A DNA stretch of 64,000 nt from positions 5,704,001 to 5,768,000 of the forward strand of contig NC_087096.1 of the NCBI RefSeq assembly GCF_963855985.1, read 5' to 3'. The position numbers were made by a program, and so were the translations under genes. This stretch comes from Ostrinia nubilalis (Eukaryota; Arthropoda; Insecta; Lepidoptera; Crambidae). The notes under the pieces are model-generated. The model saw only the letters and a program-made list of their open reading frames with translations. It was not told the DNA's origin and did not search any database. Shown piece by piece: positions 46,155 through 57,076 of the stretch (positions within the stretch are counted from its first letter, which is position 1; each line of letters starts with the position of its first letter).

Positions 46155-48914
46155 CTATAAGTTACTGGCGTGTTTTTCTATCAAGTCTATTATTGTCAAG
46201 TGCACCTTATCCTTAGCAATTTTCAAGGCAGACTTTTCAGACCCATTCAACATTGTCAAGTTAGGGCCATAGGAAATAAGGATTTTCGCTGCACCTATAT
46301 TACCCAATTCACTAGCGTCATGTAATGGAGTGTTCCCTGTATTATCAATAGCATTAATATTGGCCCCATTGTCGAGTAGAACTCGAATCACACCAGTTTT
46401 ATTATTCAATGCAGCCAAGTGTAAAGGAGTTTGCCCCTTCTTATTCACACAGTCCACATTCGCTTTGTTAAGAATGAGGATATTGCACAATTCGTCTAAC
46501 CCATAACGGGAAGCGTAATGTAAAGCAGTAAACCCATTTGAATCTGAGAAATTCACATCAAAATCTGTACAAGATTCAGATTTCTTCTTACATCTTTGGC
46601 ATTCACACAGAGGGTGACATGAAGAATCACTAGAATAATTGTTGCTGTCAACATAAGCAGCATAATTAATGTTCATATAAAAGCAGGCAAGCTTAACATC
46701 ACCATAGGATATAGCTCTCAGTATCCTATCAATTAACTTCAAATTTTCAACTGCTTTTGACGGGTTCTCCTTGTGTTTTAAATTAAGTTTTTGAAGTTTG
46801 TTACTAATGTTTTTTTCATTTCTGCAATTTAAAGCTTTTACATCTGTACTTGTGATGTGAATATATTCATACAGATTTGGAGTAACTGACTTGAGCACTT
46901 GTAAAATTTTCAAGTTATGTGCATAATCAAACGCTGTTTTGTTATATCGGTTTTGTAGAGACGGTTCTGCTCCATTTTCTATAAGTAGCCGTGCTATCCC
47001 TTCGTAACCCCATTTTGAAGCTAGATGCAAAGGAGTGTTTCCAATTTCATTCGCTGCGTTGATCACAAGTGTTTTCCTGCTATGCTCTGCAAAGTAGATA
47101 AGTGCTTTGACACAATTCAAATGACCGTTATTTACAGCCAAGTGAAGTGGCGTGTGTTTGTCAATATTTGCCTTATTTATATTTGCACCAGAATGTATTA
47201 ATAGCAACAGTGCATTCTGATGTCCTCTGGAAGCAGCGTAATGTAATGGAGTACATTCATTCAGATCTGTAGCATCTATTTCTGCCCTCATTTCAATGAG
47301 TATTTCCACGATAGCTGCTTTCCCATGAATGCATGCTACGTGCAAGGGTGTTAGGCCATGGCTGTCTCTAGAATAAACAGTTGGAGAAGTCTTCAATAGG
47401 TTTTTTGAAATCTTACTGCAACATTTCTTGCAGTTACACAAGGGATGGCAAAGCTTCTGATATATTTCTGTTTCACTTTCACTGTCATCATCGTCATCAT
47501 CATCATTAAGCAAATCATTATCTAATGTTAATTTAAGTATATTATTGTCGTTAGCCTGAATGCTTTCCAGGTGTCTTTGGTTTCGAACTAGTATGGTTTG
47601 GATCTGTTCTGTATGATTGGCTTTGATCAACTCGAATATGTATTCGAGTGTTTCATCTCTGGAACTGGTATCAGAAGTTGATATTGACTCAGTCAGACTG
47701 CTTCGTCTTTGCCTATTATTTACATTATCTTCAGTAAGATTGCTTTCATAGTAGTAGGATTCAGGATCAGGTGGCCCTGCTAATGCTCCAGATTGTATAT
47801 GCTCTATGACAGCTTCTAAAGTAGTAATAAGGAAGGCACTTTCATCAGCATCACCTCTTCCAGCTCCACTGAAGCGGAACTCCTTCATGTAAGTAAGTTG
47901 GCTGTACCAGTTTGGTAAACCAGACTTAATTACAAGGAACACAAAAACTGGCAGCAAGTCATCAGCAGTTAGAAGAACAACATTGTTGCTGCTATCTTTC
48001 TTGTTGATCGCATTGAGAGCTTGTTTCAAGCAAAGGACCTTTTCTAGCACTGTGTTATAAGAATCTATTTTGGAAAGAATTTGTTTTGCTTTGGGCACTG
48101 CATGGTAGAGTTCCTTCTTGATATCTAAATCTCTAAGCTGGATGTCATACATGTTTCTGATCTTTTTGTTGAGATGGGAGTCTTCATAGGAGCAGCAAGT
48201 GCAAATTGGCTTGAATATTGAATCAAAAAGGAGTTGTTGCATGTAGCATTCCACAGCAATTTTAATATTTTCAAGTATCTGTTTACATGCTTTTGATTTT
48301 TCTCTCAATCTTCTATTCTGCAATGCATACTGAAGGCACTGGGTGTAGAGTTCACTTACTGCATCTTTCAATGGTCCTATGGCAATAGGAAGTGATGGTT
48401 GCTTCTTCAAAAACAATTGAACACTGTGCTCAATTTGATCGAGAACTTGTCGGCCGGCTGCTTGTGTCCATAGTAGGTCAATACAATCATTTATAGACAT
48501 GAGGTATTCTTTAGTGATTGTATTGTCGCCAACATTTTTGGTCGGTTCGAGGGGAGACTCAATGCACCATACCTTATATTTTAGGAAGTCTTCTGTATAG
48601 AATGTTTCTTCAAAAAGTATGTGGCTCTGCAGGGGCAGGGATTTAGTGACTTCGAGCGTGATAACTTTGTTTGAGACAGTCACTTGTTTTTCTGTTAGGG
48701 TACTATAGTTGGTCTCTGGTAGTTCGTCGCTGGGCACAAGTATGTGGGCACAGAAATCTTCTACAGTGAAAACCCGCGTGGTCAAACTTCCAATTCGCGG
48801 CACACATATAACCCATGACTGGGATATGCAGTGTTGGAATAAATTCGTATATTCGTTCTTCAGTTCCACAAAAAAAGGGTTATCCGAGATGATTTCGTCG
48901 TACGCACCGTCCAT
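46155..48914 (-). CDS. ANKRD27: ANKRD27/VARP, VPS9-domain ankyrin protein
   Basis: One uninterrupted frame of 919 codons (human about 1050). The N-terminus matches VARP (ILFEETFY near residue 102); a VPS9-type Rab-GEF domain lies at about 215-372 (ADDLLPVFVFLVIKSGLPNW). An acidic run (471-482) is followed by CHPLCNCKKC (489-498), ankyrin repeats at about 517-670 (TPLHVACIHG, TPLHYAASRG, TPLHLAVNNG, TPLHLASKWG), a second CHPLCECQRC (766-775), then ankyrin repeats 792-910. In vertebrates VARP activates Rab21, binds VAMP7 and binds retromer VPS29 through the two HPLCxCxxC zinc motifs; both motifs are intact here. The long C-terminal tail of vertebrate VARP is missing. The absence of coding introns contrasts with the neighbours. 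The start ATG at 48914 gives the conserved N-terminus. Confidence 0.95.
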   Translation of the reverse strand: MDGAYDEIISDNPFFVELKNEYTNLFQHCISQSWVICVPRIGSLTTRVFTVEDFCAHILVPSDELPETNYSTLTEKQVTVSNKVITLEVTKSLPLQSHILFEETFYTEDFLKYKVWCIESPLEPTKNVGDNTITKEYLMSINDCIDLLWTQAAGRQVLDQIEHSVQLFLKKQPSLPIAIGPLKDAVSELYTQCLQYALQNRRLREKSKACKQILENIKIAVECYMQQLLFDSIFKPICTCCSYEDSHLNKKIRNMYDIQLRDLDIKKELYHAVPKAKQILSKIDSYNTVLEKVLCLKQALNAINKKDSSNNVVLLTADDLLPVFVFLVIKSGLPNWYSQLTYMKEFRFSGAGRGDADESAFLITTLEAVIEHIQSGALAGPPDPESYYYESNLTEDNVNNRQRRSSLTESISTSDTSSRDETLEYIFELIKANHTEQIQTILVRNQRHLESIQANDNNILKLTLDNDLLNDDDDDDDSESETEIYQKLCHPLCNCKKCCSKISKNLLKTSPTVYSRDSHGLTPLHVACIHGKAAIVEILIEMRAEIDATDLNECTPLHYAASRGHQNALLLLIHSGANINKANIDKHTPLHLAVNNGHLNCVKALIYFAEHSRKTLVINAANEIGNTPLHLASKWGYEGIARLLIENGAEPSLQNRYNKTAFDYAHNLKILQVLKSVTPNLYEYIHITSTDVKALNCRNEKNISNKLQKLNLKHKENPSKAVENLKLIDRILRAISYGDVKLACFYMNINYAAYVDSNNYSSDSSCHPLCECQRCKKKSESCTDFDVNFSDSNGFTALHYASRYGLDELCNILILNKANVDCVNKKGQTPLHLAALNNKTGVIRVLLDNGANINAIDNTGNTPLHDASELGNIGAAKILISYGPNLTMLNGSEKSALKIAKDKVHLTIIDLIEKHASNL

Positions 48915-49824
48915 GGCTGTAAAGTAGAATATAACTTGCTCAGAATGCCGATTTAATGATATATATTACGAAACCGGTATCATTAATGGTGCAACTTGTT
49001 TGATGCCACTAATACTTACCAAAATGTTAATTTTTCTATGTAGAAAAGTTAGAGAAAAACACGCTGTCCTTGACAAGTTGATTGACTACAATATTTGACA
49101 GTTTTGACACTTCCATAAAAAGTTATGTCATTAGTGTCAGGAAATCAGCTGTTATTATTTTAACGTGTTGTTCCAGTCGCAGAACTGGAATGTAGTACCA
49201 AAAAAAATGGCAAAATAAAATGGAGACACCAACGTCCAAAATTCACCTATTATGTCATATGTATGTAGTTCCTGTCCCTGTATATCGGATACAATAATAC
49301 TTACACAGGTAGGTAGTTGGGTACTAAGATAGTGTCTTTAATAGCCTCAAATTACAATCCATATGATTAGCAAAAGAAGATTGTTGAAGTTGGAAACCCT
49401 AAACCCCCGGGCTAGAAACGGCCAGCCGGGCTAGGATGCGCGCCGTGATATACGGCACTTTATCGAGGTCAAAATGTATGGGAAAAATTGATAAAAAGGC
49501 CTACAGGACACAAAATTTTATGGCTTGCACCGCTTGCGCAACTTTTCTAGTTTTTTTCTTTATCCTCGTCAGTGCAATAACATTAGATACCTACTATATA
49601 AGGAACTAACTTCTTTTGCCAACTAGGTACTTACGTACCTACTTAATGAACGACTGCTCTTGTCTAATCACTTGAGATCTGACTGAACAGAGCTGGTTAT
49701 AGGTAACTCAGAGAACTTGCACCTGGTGGGAAGGAATAAAGACCTCTGACCTCTGGCTAATATTGCTTATTTTCTAGAAGGATAGTTTGGGTTAAAGAAG
49801 TAAAACAATAATAAATAGAAGTGT
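48915..49824. other. Intergenic region upstream of ANKRD27
   Basis: AT-rich, with the ANKRD27 promoter presumably in its first part. A repeat-like end (GGATGCGCGCCGTGATATAC, near 49434) resembles the MITE at 4677. Nothing coding is seen. Confidence 0.4.
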
Positions 49825-49830
49825 TTTATT
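49825..49830 (-). terminator. Polyadenylation signal AATAAA of the glycine-rich gene
   Basis: Minus-strand AATAAA 16 bp after the stop codon. The very short 3' UTR fits a small secreted-protein gene. Confidence 0.5.
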
Positions 49831-49845
49831 TGTATCGTCAGGTTA

Positions 49846-51599
49846 TTATCCTCTTCCACCACCTCGTCCTCCACCAAAACCGCCAACGCCTCTCCCACCA
49901 AAGCCGCCAAACCCTCTCCCACCAAAGCCGCCGCCGAAGCCCCTTCCGCCAAAACCTCTACCACCAAATCCCCTTCCACCGAATCCCCCACCGAAACCTG
50001 GTCCACCAAAACCTCGTCCACCGTATCCTCCGACAACTATTCCTCCACCGAATATTATTGGTAGAGGGTACGGACGGCGATCTGGAATAAAAAGAAAAAA
50101 TATTAAGATATGGGATATTTACGGTCTCATCTAGTTATTTTTCAGTATTTTACTACTAAGTGATACCTACCTACCTAATTTTACGATTATATTAATTTTA
50201 GTGCTCTATGGTAGCTTGGATTGTAAAAATATGATTATTAAGATTTCTCTTAAAATTTTACGGATGCTCAATTTCCAACCAATCAGGTAAGTATACTATA
50301 AGACGCTTATAAATCCCCACCTACACAATGCTTTATTGTTTACTCACTCACTCAGTTTTGCCATATCCAAGAATACTTAGGCTGAGTAAGTACCTACCTT
50401 CCACATAACTCTAACTGTAACTATTTAACTATAGGCGCAGACCACCGATTTTTAGTTGGTCGATAGTTGTGGCTGATTTTAAATTGTATGAAGAATCGGA
50501 CTACCCACTCCCAGAATGGACCAAATCGAATCGGTGTAATGTACGTAGGTACTTTTATACATGTCCATACTGATCAACTGCCCGACTAAACTATCGGCCG
50601 ACGAAAAATCGATGGTCTGCGCCTAGGCTTACAACGATAACCGGTGTTTTTGTACGAAGTTTGACAAATTTTTGACGTTTGTTAAATTTAAAGTAAGATG
50701 ATACCTACACCACATGCACCGCAGCCTTACAAATTATTTCACAACAACATGAATATAAATTGAACAACACTTACACCCTCCATAGTAAGGTCCATATCCA
50801 TATCCAAATTGCCTTTTAACTCTTGATAAAGGCGCAGTATCTGGCTCTAGATGGCTCCGCTCATTTTGGGAAGATGCTGAAATTTCGCCTTTCCCCTTAT
50901 CTTCCAGGGACCAGCTGCTTTGTAATAAAAATAGCACCAGGAACAACGTGATATTTGTCTGAAAAGTCAAAGGGGAAAAGTTAGGACTTTGTTATGATCG
51001 GGTTGCGAATATGCTATGCTATAAATAATGGGTAGGTGCTTCCCCTCTATTTTTATCAGTATTAAGCCTCTTAATTTTGTCTTTACTTAACTCTACACAG
51101 ATATAAAATACAATTCCGGAAATTGCTGAATAAAAAGGAATAAAAAATTGACTCCGCTCCATTAGCGCGGATATTGGTTAAAAAAAAGCAATGCACGACC
51201 CACAGGATTAAATGGAGCTTCTTTGTTTTTATCAGTGAAAATAATTCAAAATAGAATCAGTAGCTACAGCTAGAGACTATAAGTACTACCTTAGAATATC
51301 TGGTAATACAGGTATACCTACTTAGGTAGTTGTGTTTTTATCTAACAAGCAGTTTAGATCATTAATTTAATAAAGTATCCAATTTGTGGTTCACATAAAA
51401 AAATCAGGCACGTAGTTAATTTGCTTTTATCTAAAATTACGCAGTAAGAAGTCTCGGTCCAGTCGAGGTTCTCACAAACACTGATTTTCTTCAAACCACA
51501 TACTACGTAGGCATTTCACAACTGCTACGCACTAGAGTAGAGCTTTAATTTTACTAAACAACAAAACTAATAAATTAATCTACTTACAGTGATTCCCAT
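49846..51599 (-). CDS. Secreted glycine-rich prepropeptide, 3 exons
   Basis: Exons 51599-51588 (MGIT), 50958-50775 and 50081-49846, all with GT/AG borders, give 143 residues. A signal peptide (TNITLFLVLFLLQSSWS) is followed by an acidic linker of about 40 residues, a dibasic RVKR furin-type site, then QFGYGYGPYYGG and a tail of about 75 residues of repeated GGFGGRGF/GGRG ending in GGGRGGGRG. The layout suggests a secreted, processed Gly/Arg/Phe-rich peptide, either a structural/cuticle component or a cationic antimicrobial-like peptide. I do not recognise a named family. Several wrong-frame ORFs overlap exon 3. A minus-strand AATAAA at 49830-49825, just past the stop, is the likely poly(A) signal. 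Confidence 0.8.
50433..50626. mobile_element. MITE, second copy of the nested element at 5321-5491
   Basis: Ends TAGGCGCAGACCACCGATTT and GATGGTCTGCGCCTA. It sits in intron 2 of the glycine-rich gene and is directly followed by a degenerate GCTGGGTTGCACCA-family MITE (about 50630-50725). Confidence 0.7.
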
Positions 51600-51617
51600 A
51601 TTGCAATAACTGTAGCG

Positions 51618-51652
51618 ACTGAACTGGGTTTTTTATTGTGATGACTTTATAC
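51618..51652 (-). promoter_or_regulatory. TATA box and initiator of the glycine-rich gene
   Basis: On the minus strand GTATAAAG (TATAAA at 51651-51646) lies 31 bp upstream of the A in TCAGT (51622-51618), the arthropod initiator. The implied leader to the ATG at 51599 is only about 20 nt. Spacing and motifs are canonical for RNA polymerase II core promoters of highly expressed insect secreted proteins. Confidence 0.75.
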
Positions 51653-53649
51653 TGATCGGTAGTCCGCGTCTGTTTGCTAATTGAGACGATCGCCTTAGGT
51701 GACTCATGTCTTATTTTCACATTTATTTATCTTAGTACTTAGTTTTATGGTGTAAAGTTTTACTTCGTGTTTCTAATATAAATGAGGGATTCCCATTGTG
51801 ATCTAATTTTCCGCAATATCTGGAAAAATACTTTTTTCAGTTCTAATAGGTCATTATGAAAACAATATACTTACTTTATATCGGGATATGAATTAGAACT
51901 CTACGACTGGAGACTTTTGGGACCTAGCTAAAATTGGTCTTGTAGACTGTTAATCCACCCACATAGGTAACAGGTAGGACGTAGCTGACTAAAAAATTAC
52001 GAGTCAATCGGCGTTATTGAATTTTGATAAATAAAATAGTTATCCCAAAGACTATATTATTATGTATAACCTATTATGTATTCTGTGGTAGGTAGCATTA
52101 ACTTGCACTTCTGAGTCAAAGATATCAGCATAAGTTTATTCACCTCACCAAATTCGATGTCAGTGTTGACCTTAAATGTTTGCAAGATTACGAATTTCTA
52201 TTGGCGGGATCTACTTACTGAGTAAGTGCTTCAGTAAATATTTACATAAGCATTTTAACGTAAAAACAAGCAACTTTACGGTGTTAGAAACGCATAGATG
52301 CCAGCATCTTTGACGTCATTAAGTGTCGTGCCCCGGCTAACGAGGTTACATTTTCGAACCCGGGCTGAGACGAGTCAAATGGAATTATGTTCGATATAGG
52401 ATGGAAGGGGTGACTGGCCGGCAAAAGCGATTTACTCTGTAATGTAGTTTTCTAGCTCATGTGGAAATCCGTGAGATCGTGTCTTTTACAGTAACTTTAC
52501 GAGTAGATCTACGGACATTTACTTACACTACCTACTTATTTTGTTTTCGCTGCTCGGGAATCGAACTTCAACTTCGAGATTGATTTATTTTTACCTAGAT
52601 CATGAGTGATCTCAGCAGTTTGAAAAATAAATTGGCAACTCCTTCTTTACAGTGACTACTTATAGGTAAGCTAGCTACATAAATGCCGTCAAAAAAGAAC
52701 ATAAGTAAGTAATACATAACTTTTCCAGAAAATCTATCGCAATAAACACAGATTTACAGTGTTGTTTATGTTAATCATAATTATTTCACCAGCGCGCATG
52801 CGCCTACCTACGAATGCTAGCAGTGGCTAGCACAATCTCCATATTATTATTACAATGGCTCTAAGTATTCCGCGGTGCTTCAAAAAACCGCGGGCCTTGA
52901 ATATTTTCAGTGCGCACTTACCAACCCTCTTGGGAAAGAGTGAGGTCCCTTTTACTACAGCTAGGAGGCTTTGAAAGTCCATTTCTGTATTTACAACACT
53001 CCGACCCACTTTTTCGATGAAAGCGAGCGAGTGAATTAAATTGAACTTTATAAAGCATACGAAAAATTAACCTAATATAACTGGGTCATGAATTTTCTAA
53101 TTTTTATGGAACTTTTTAAGTTTACTTCCCTATGAAGTTCTTCTTACGGTATTTCACATTATCGCCCGTATTCACAAACGCGCACTGTGAGACCTCATAG
53201 TAATGTTTGTGAATACGTATGTGTATTATGTTCATTGATTGAGAATGAGATATTATTGTCATGACTGCTAAGTAGTTCGTGACAATATGTATAGGTAGGT
53301 AGGTAGGTATGTGCGCAATAAATGGTGCGCCATACGTTTCACACGCACTTCTTCATTTTCGCAAAGGTGCAAATTACCTAAGTATATTTACTTATGTCGC
53401 TGTAAACAAGCACTATTTTATGTAAAGCTATCTTTTACTTATTTACCTCTATTATTTGTGAATACAATTTTGAGTTAAAGTAAATAACCAAGTTGAAACT
53501 TGAATGTGCTAGCACGTCTCACTCCAGCATTCTAAGGGAAGCGGAGTGAAATATGAAAATATAAAAACGCGAGTAGCCGGGTGGGTGGCAGAACATGATA
53601 AGCACAGCCCGAGAAGAAAAGCCAACACATCTATTTATTACTTTGAGAG
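51653..53649. other. Intergenic, repeat debris only
   Basis: AT-rich with no supported gene. It holds a short MITE relative of the KEN-array element (CGTATTCACAAAC...GTTTGTGAATACG, about 53165-53220) and a small GTAGGTAG microsatellite (about 53290). Confidence 0.45.
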
Positions 53650-53917
53650 AATTAATGATTAAACGAACTTACCTTAAGTGATGTTCTATCATAATTATAC
53701 GAAGGCTTCGTCTGAAGAGATTAGAATACTTGTAGTAGCACGTATTGTGTGGCCATTCATACGCTATAGTTGAGAGATAAATAAAAATATCATGAAAAAA
53801 ATATAATGTGTAAGCTGTACTTTTCATATGGCAACATCGGGATCGCCATTTTCATTTAGTTCAGAGTATGGTTGGTTTTTCTTAGTGCAGTGGGATAAAG
53901 GGTTGGGAGGGAGCTAA

Positions 53918-54020
53918 TCTCTTCAGACGAAGCCTTCGTATAATTATGATAGAACATCACTTAAGGTAAGTTCGTTTAATCATTAATTATACTTTGCTTC
54001 GTCTTCGAGATTAGAATACT
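53918..54020. repeat. DIRS internal complementary region
   Basis: First half TCTTCAGACGAAGCCTTCGT... is the complement of the left outer end; second half ATACTTTGCTTCGTCTTCGA... is the complement of the right outer end. They meet at TAATCATTAATTATAC, where the ends would join in a circular intermediate. Confidence 0.85.
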
Positions 54021-54249
54021 TGTAGATCTTTAGAGTTAAGAAAAACCAAGATACATATTAAGATAGTTTCTTATTATTTGGATAATTATTACAAAAAATA
54101 ATAATAACATAAACAAATTCTTGTAATAAATTTTTAAAATTTAAAGATTTAAAAAAAAAAGTAACATATTTCAGCATTAACAGATATATAACATAAATAA
54201 CCATTGTTATTTAATCATTTAAACTTAATATGATAATAACCACATTGAA

Positions 54250-55170
54250 TTATGACAAATCATTTTGATTTAAAATTGATATAGCAAAATTATTGCTATT
54301 ATCAGTAATTATCGATTTATGGTAAAATCTGGCAAATACATTAGATGAATCGGACCAACCAGCGGTTCTTCTTATTACATCCATACTAACGCCGCAGTTG
54401 CGAGCGGTGGATGTTGACGCATGTCTGGTTGAGTGGGCAGTAAAAATATTTGTGTCGATGCCACTTTTTTGTAAAACTTCCTTAATCCAACGACTGATTG
54501 ATTGTGAACATACAGCGTTATATGGACTTTTGAAGCTGATAAATAACTGATCATTGTTTCTGAGGCAATGAGTTCTGTTTTTATAGTCGAGTAATGTAGT
54601 TGCAGGGCAAATTTTTAGATTTTCCTGAAAAAAAGGTATCACTAAAAGTGGTTGAGTAGCACGAGGTCGTGAAGTTTTTATCAAATCTGTTATTTTTATA
54701 ATTATTTTTTCATCTGGAATGACCTCAATGTTTTGAACTTTTATTTTACTTAAAGTTTGTACACGGTGTGCAGTAACAAGTGCTAGTAAGGTTACAACTT
54801 TTTTAGTTAATAATTCTATGCTAATTTCGTCATGTGGGTACCAATTTTCAAGAAAATTCAAAACAGTCGTTGGATTCCAGGTTATATCATACTTGGGCAT
54901 TGGTGGACGTAAACGATAAAAACCCTTAAACAATCGAGTTATTCGGTCATCAGATCCTATTTTTGTGCTAATAATTAAAGATAATGCAGATCTATAGCTG
55001 TTTAGCGAACCGTATTGAACACCTGTATTAAACATTTCAGTCAAAAAAAAAATAACTTGTGGCACTGATGCTTCGAATGTATCAATATTATGTAATTTAC
55101 AAAAATTAAACCATTTTTTGAAAGCAACGCCATATTGTTTTGTTGTGCTCTCTGATAATGAAGCACACAT
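54250..55170 (-). CDS. DIRS tyrosine recombinase
   Basis: 306 residues. The catalytic set is visible: Arg136 (TAHRVQTL), His246 and Arg249 (TAHSTRHAS), Trp272 (AGWSD) and the nucleophile Tyr283 (FARFYHK). This is a phage-integrase-type enzyme that would integrate the circular cDNA copy. It is the last ORF of the element, starting 6 bp past the RT stop in another frame. Confidence 0.9.
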   Translation of the reverse strand: MCASLSESTTKQYGVAFKKWFNFCKLHNIDTFEASVPQVIFFLTEMFNTGVQYGSLNSYRSALSLIISTKIGSDDRITRLFKGFYRLRPPMPKYDITWNPTTVLNFLENWYPHDEISIELLTKKVVTLLALVTAHRVQTLSKIKVQNIEVIPDEKIIIKITDLIKTSRPRATQPLLVIPFFQENLKICPATTLLDYKNRTHCLRNNDQLFISFKSPYNAVCSQSISRWIKEVLQKSGIDTNIFTAHSTRHASTSTARNCGVSMDVIRRTAGWSDSSNVFARFYHKSIITDNSNNFAISILNQNDLS

Positions 55171-55175
55171 TATGT

Positions 55176-57050
55176 CTAGGGCACTTGCTGGAATGCTTCT
55201 TCTTGAAAGTGCCGCGCGGATAATTTCCCGGCTACAAGGGTGACTTTCTGGTGCAATTGTCTGTTAGGAACAGATAACAAAACGTTTGAATTAATTCCAA
55301 GAGTAAGCATGTCACTACATAAGCTTTTAAATATAGGAAACCACGGTTGAGTGGGCCAAAGGGGAACAACAACTATGCCTTCTGCATTATCTGTGATAAT
55401 TTTTCGTATCGTTTTTAAGATTACTGATATTGGTGGAAAAGCATAAAAATTTAATTGACTCCAATTTATAGTAAAAGCGTTAATTGCTAGCGCCCCAGGG
55501 TCTCTGTGCCAAGAGACATACTGTTTACATTTAGTATTTAACCTCGTTGCAAATAAATCAATATCTGGTTTTCCGAAGTGTTTCTCAATTTTGCAGAAGG
55601 CATCGTTGTTTAGCTCCCACTCGGTATCAGGATGTGATCGCCGTGACTCCACATCAGCAACTTCGTTGTCTTGTGAACTAATATAAGATGCATAAACATA
55701 GATATTCCTTTCTTCGCACCATTTCCAAAGTTTCCTTGTAACGTTTGTAAGATGTGGAAAACGTATACCGCCCATTTTGTTAATATATGAAATGGCGGTA
55801 GTATTGTCGATGCGAAGAAGTACTTGACAATCTTTAAGATTTTTAGCAAAAACTAATAGACCAAAATATGCAGCCAAAATTTCTAAAAAGTTTATATGCA
55901 TATTTCTTTCGTCCTTGTTCCATTGACCATTAGCTGTTTCCTTGCCACATGCTGCCCCCCATCCTGTTTTGCTGGCATCAGAAAAAATTTCCAAGGAATA
56001 ATAATCGTCCCTTATTGGATTAATAGAACTTACGATATTCGTTTGCCACCATTTAAGATCATCAAATAAATACTCGGGAATTGTCATAAAGCTATCATAA
56101 TTTTGAGTTTTTTCTAATGCTAAATATTTGCAGCGTTCTATATTTTTGGTGTATAACCAGCCATATTGAATTGCGGGGCAAGATGAGGCGAGGAGACCAG
56201 CTAATCGAGCGAATTGACGTATAGTACATCTTTTCAGTTTTAAGTAGTTTGATACTTCATGTTTTATTAAAATCCTTTTTTCCGGTGTGAGAGCAATGTG
56301 AAAATTGTGCGTATCGATTATGAAACCCAAGTATTTACACGTATTACTAGGTGTCAATACACTTTTTTCATAGTTTATAATAAAACCCAGTGATTCTAGA
56401 ATGGATACTGTTTGCATAACATTTTGCTCACAGTTTTTAAATGAATTAGCTATTAGACATAGGTCATCTAAGTATATTGATGAGATATATCCTAGAGATC
56501 TTAGTAAATATACCACAGGTTTCATCAATTTGGTAAAAACTAACGGTGCTGTATTTAGCCCGAACGGAAGCACATTAAATTCATACATTTTTTCATTAAA
56601 TGTAAAACGGAGAAACTTTTTGAAGTCATCATGTATTGGCAATAAAAAGTAGGCATCCTTTAAATCTATTGTACATAAAAATGAATTTTTTGAAATTAAT
56701 TTTATAGTAGTTCTTAGATCTTCCATTTTAAAGTGATTGGTGGGTATAAATTTGTTTAATGATTTTAGGTTTAATATAAAACGTTTTTTACCATTAGGTT
56801 TAGAAATTAAGAAAATACTTGATATATATTGTAATTCACATGATGTACATTCAGATATCGCACCCGATTCTATAAGTTCATCTATAGCAAATTGAAAATC
56901 CTTCAGTTCGTCTAGGGAATAATTTTTTGGTAATGGAATAAAATCCTGTTTAGGAATCGTAAGAAAAGGTATTTTATACCCTTCTTTGATCCACGATAAT
57001 ATTAAACTATCATTGGTAAGTAAGCGCCATCTCTCGTGAAAATAAGTCAA
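55176..57050 (-). CDS. DIRS reverse transcriptase / RNase H
   Basis: 624 residues from the first ATG; the frame is open further upstream and overlaps the gag end, so an earlier or frameshifted start is possible. RT signatures: SKPNGKKRFILNLKSLN, TIDLKDAYF (catalytic Asp), LPFGLNTAP and YLDD at 193-196. The RNase H part follows (IFSDASKTGWGAACG, NFLEILAAYFGL, LLRIDNTTAISYI, DNEVADVESR). The tail with KPDIDLFATR and FPPISVI is typical of DIRS Pol proteins. No clear methyltransferase domain. Confidence 0.9.
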   Translation of the reverse strand: MTYFHERWRLLTNDSLILSWIKEGYKIPFLTIPKQDFIPLPKNYSLDELKDFQFAIDELIESGAISECTSCELQYISSIFLISKPNGKKRFILNLKSLNKFIPTNHFKMEDLRTTIKLISKNSFLCTIDLKDAYFLLPIHDDFKKFLRFTFNEKMYEFNVLPFGLNTAPLVFTKLMKPVVYLLRSLGYISSIYLDDLCLIANSFKNCEQNVMQTVSILESLGFIINYEKSVLTPSNTCKYLGFIIDTHNFHIALTPEKRILIKHEVSNYLKLKRCTIRQFARLAGLLASSCPAIQYGWLYTKNIERCKYLALEKTQNYDSFMTIPEYLFDDLKWWQTNIVSSINPIRDDYYSLEIFSDASKTGWGAACGKETANGQWNKDERNMHINFLEILAAYFGLLVFAKNLKDCQVLLRIDNTTAISYINKMGGIRFPHLTNVTRKLWKWCEERNIYVYASYISSQDNEVADVESRRSHPDTEWELNNDAFCKIEKHFGKPDIDLFATRLNTKCKQYVSWHRDPGALAINAFTINWSQLNFYAFPPISVILKTIRKIITDNAEGIVVVPLWPTQPWFPIFKSLCSDMLTLGINSNVLLSVPNRQLHQKVTLVAGKLSARHFQEEAFQQVP

Positions 57051-57076
57051 TCTGCCGGCGGTATGACGTACCTCGT

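Noticed and set aside
49767..50036. Acidic Val/Glu-rich 89-residue ORF on the minus strand
   Set aside because: Wrong frame of the glycine-rich exon 3; GT/AG exon joining supports the glycine frame.
56401..56652. 83-residue plus-strand ORF inside the DIRS element
   Set aside because: Antisense to the reverse transcriptase frame; no family resemblance.
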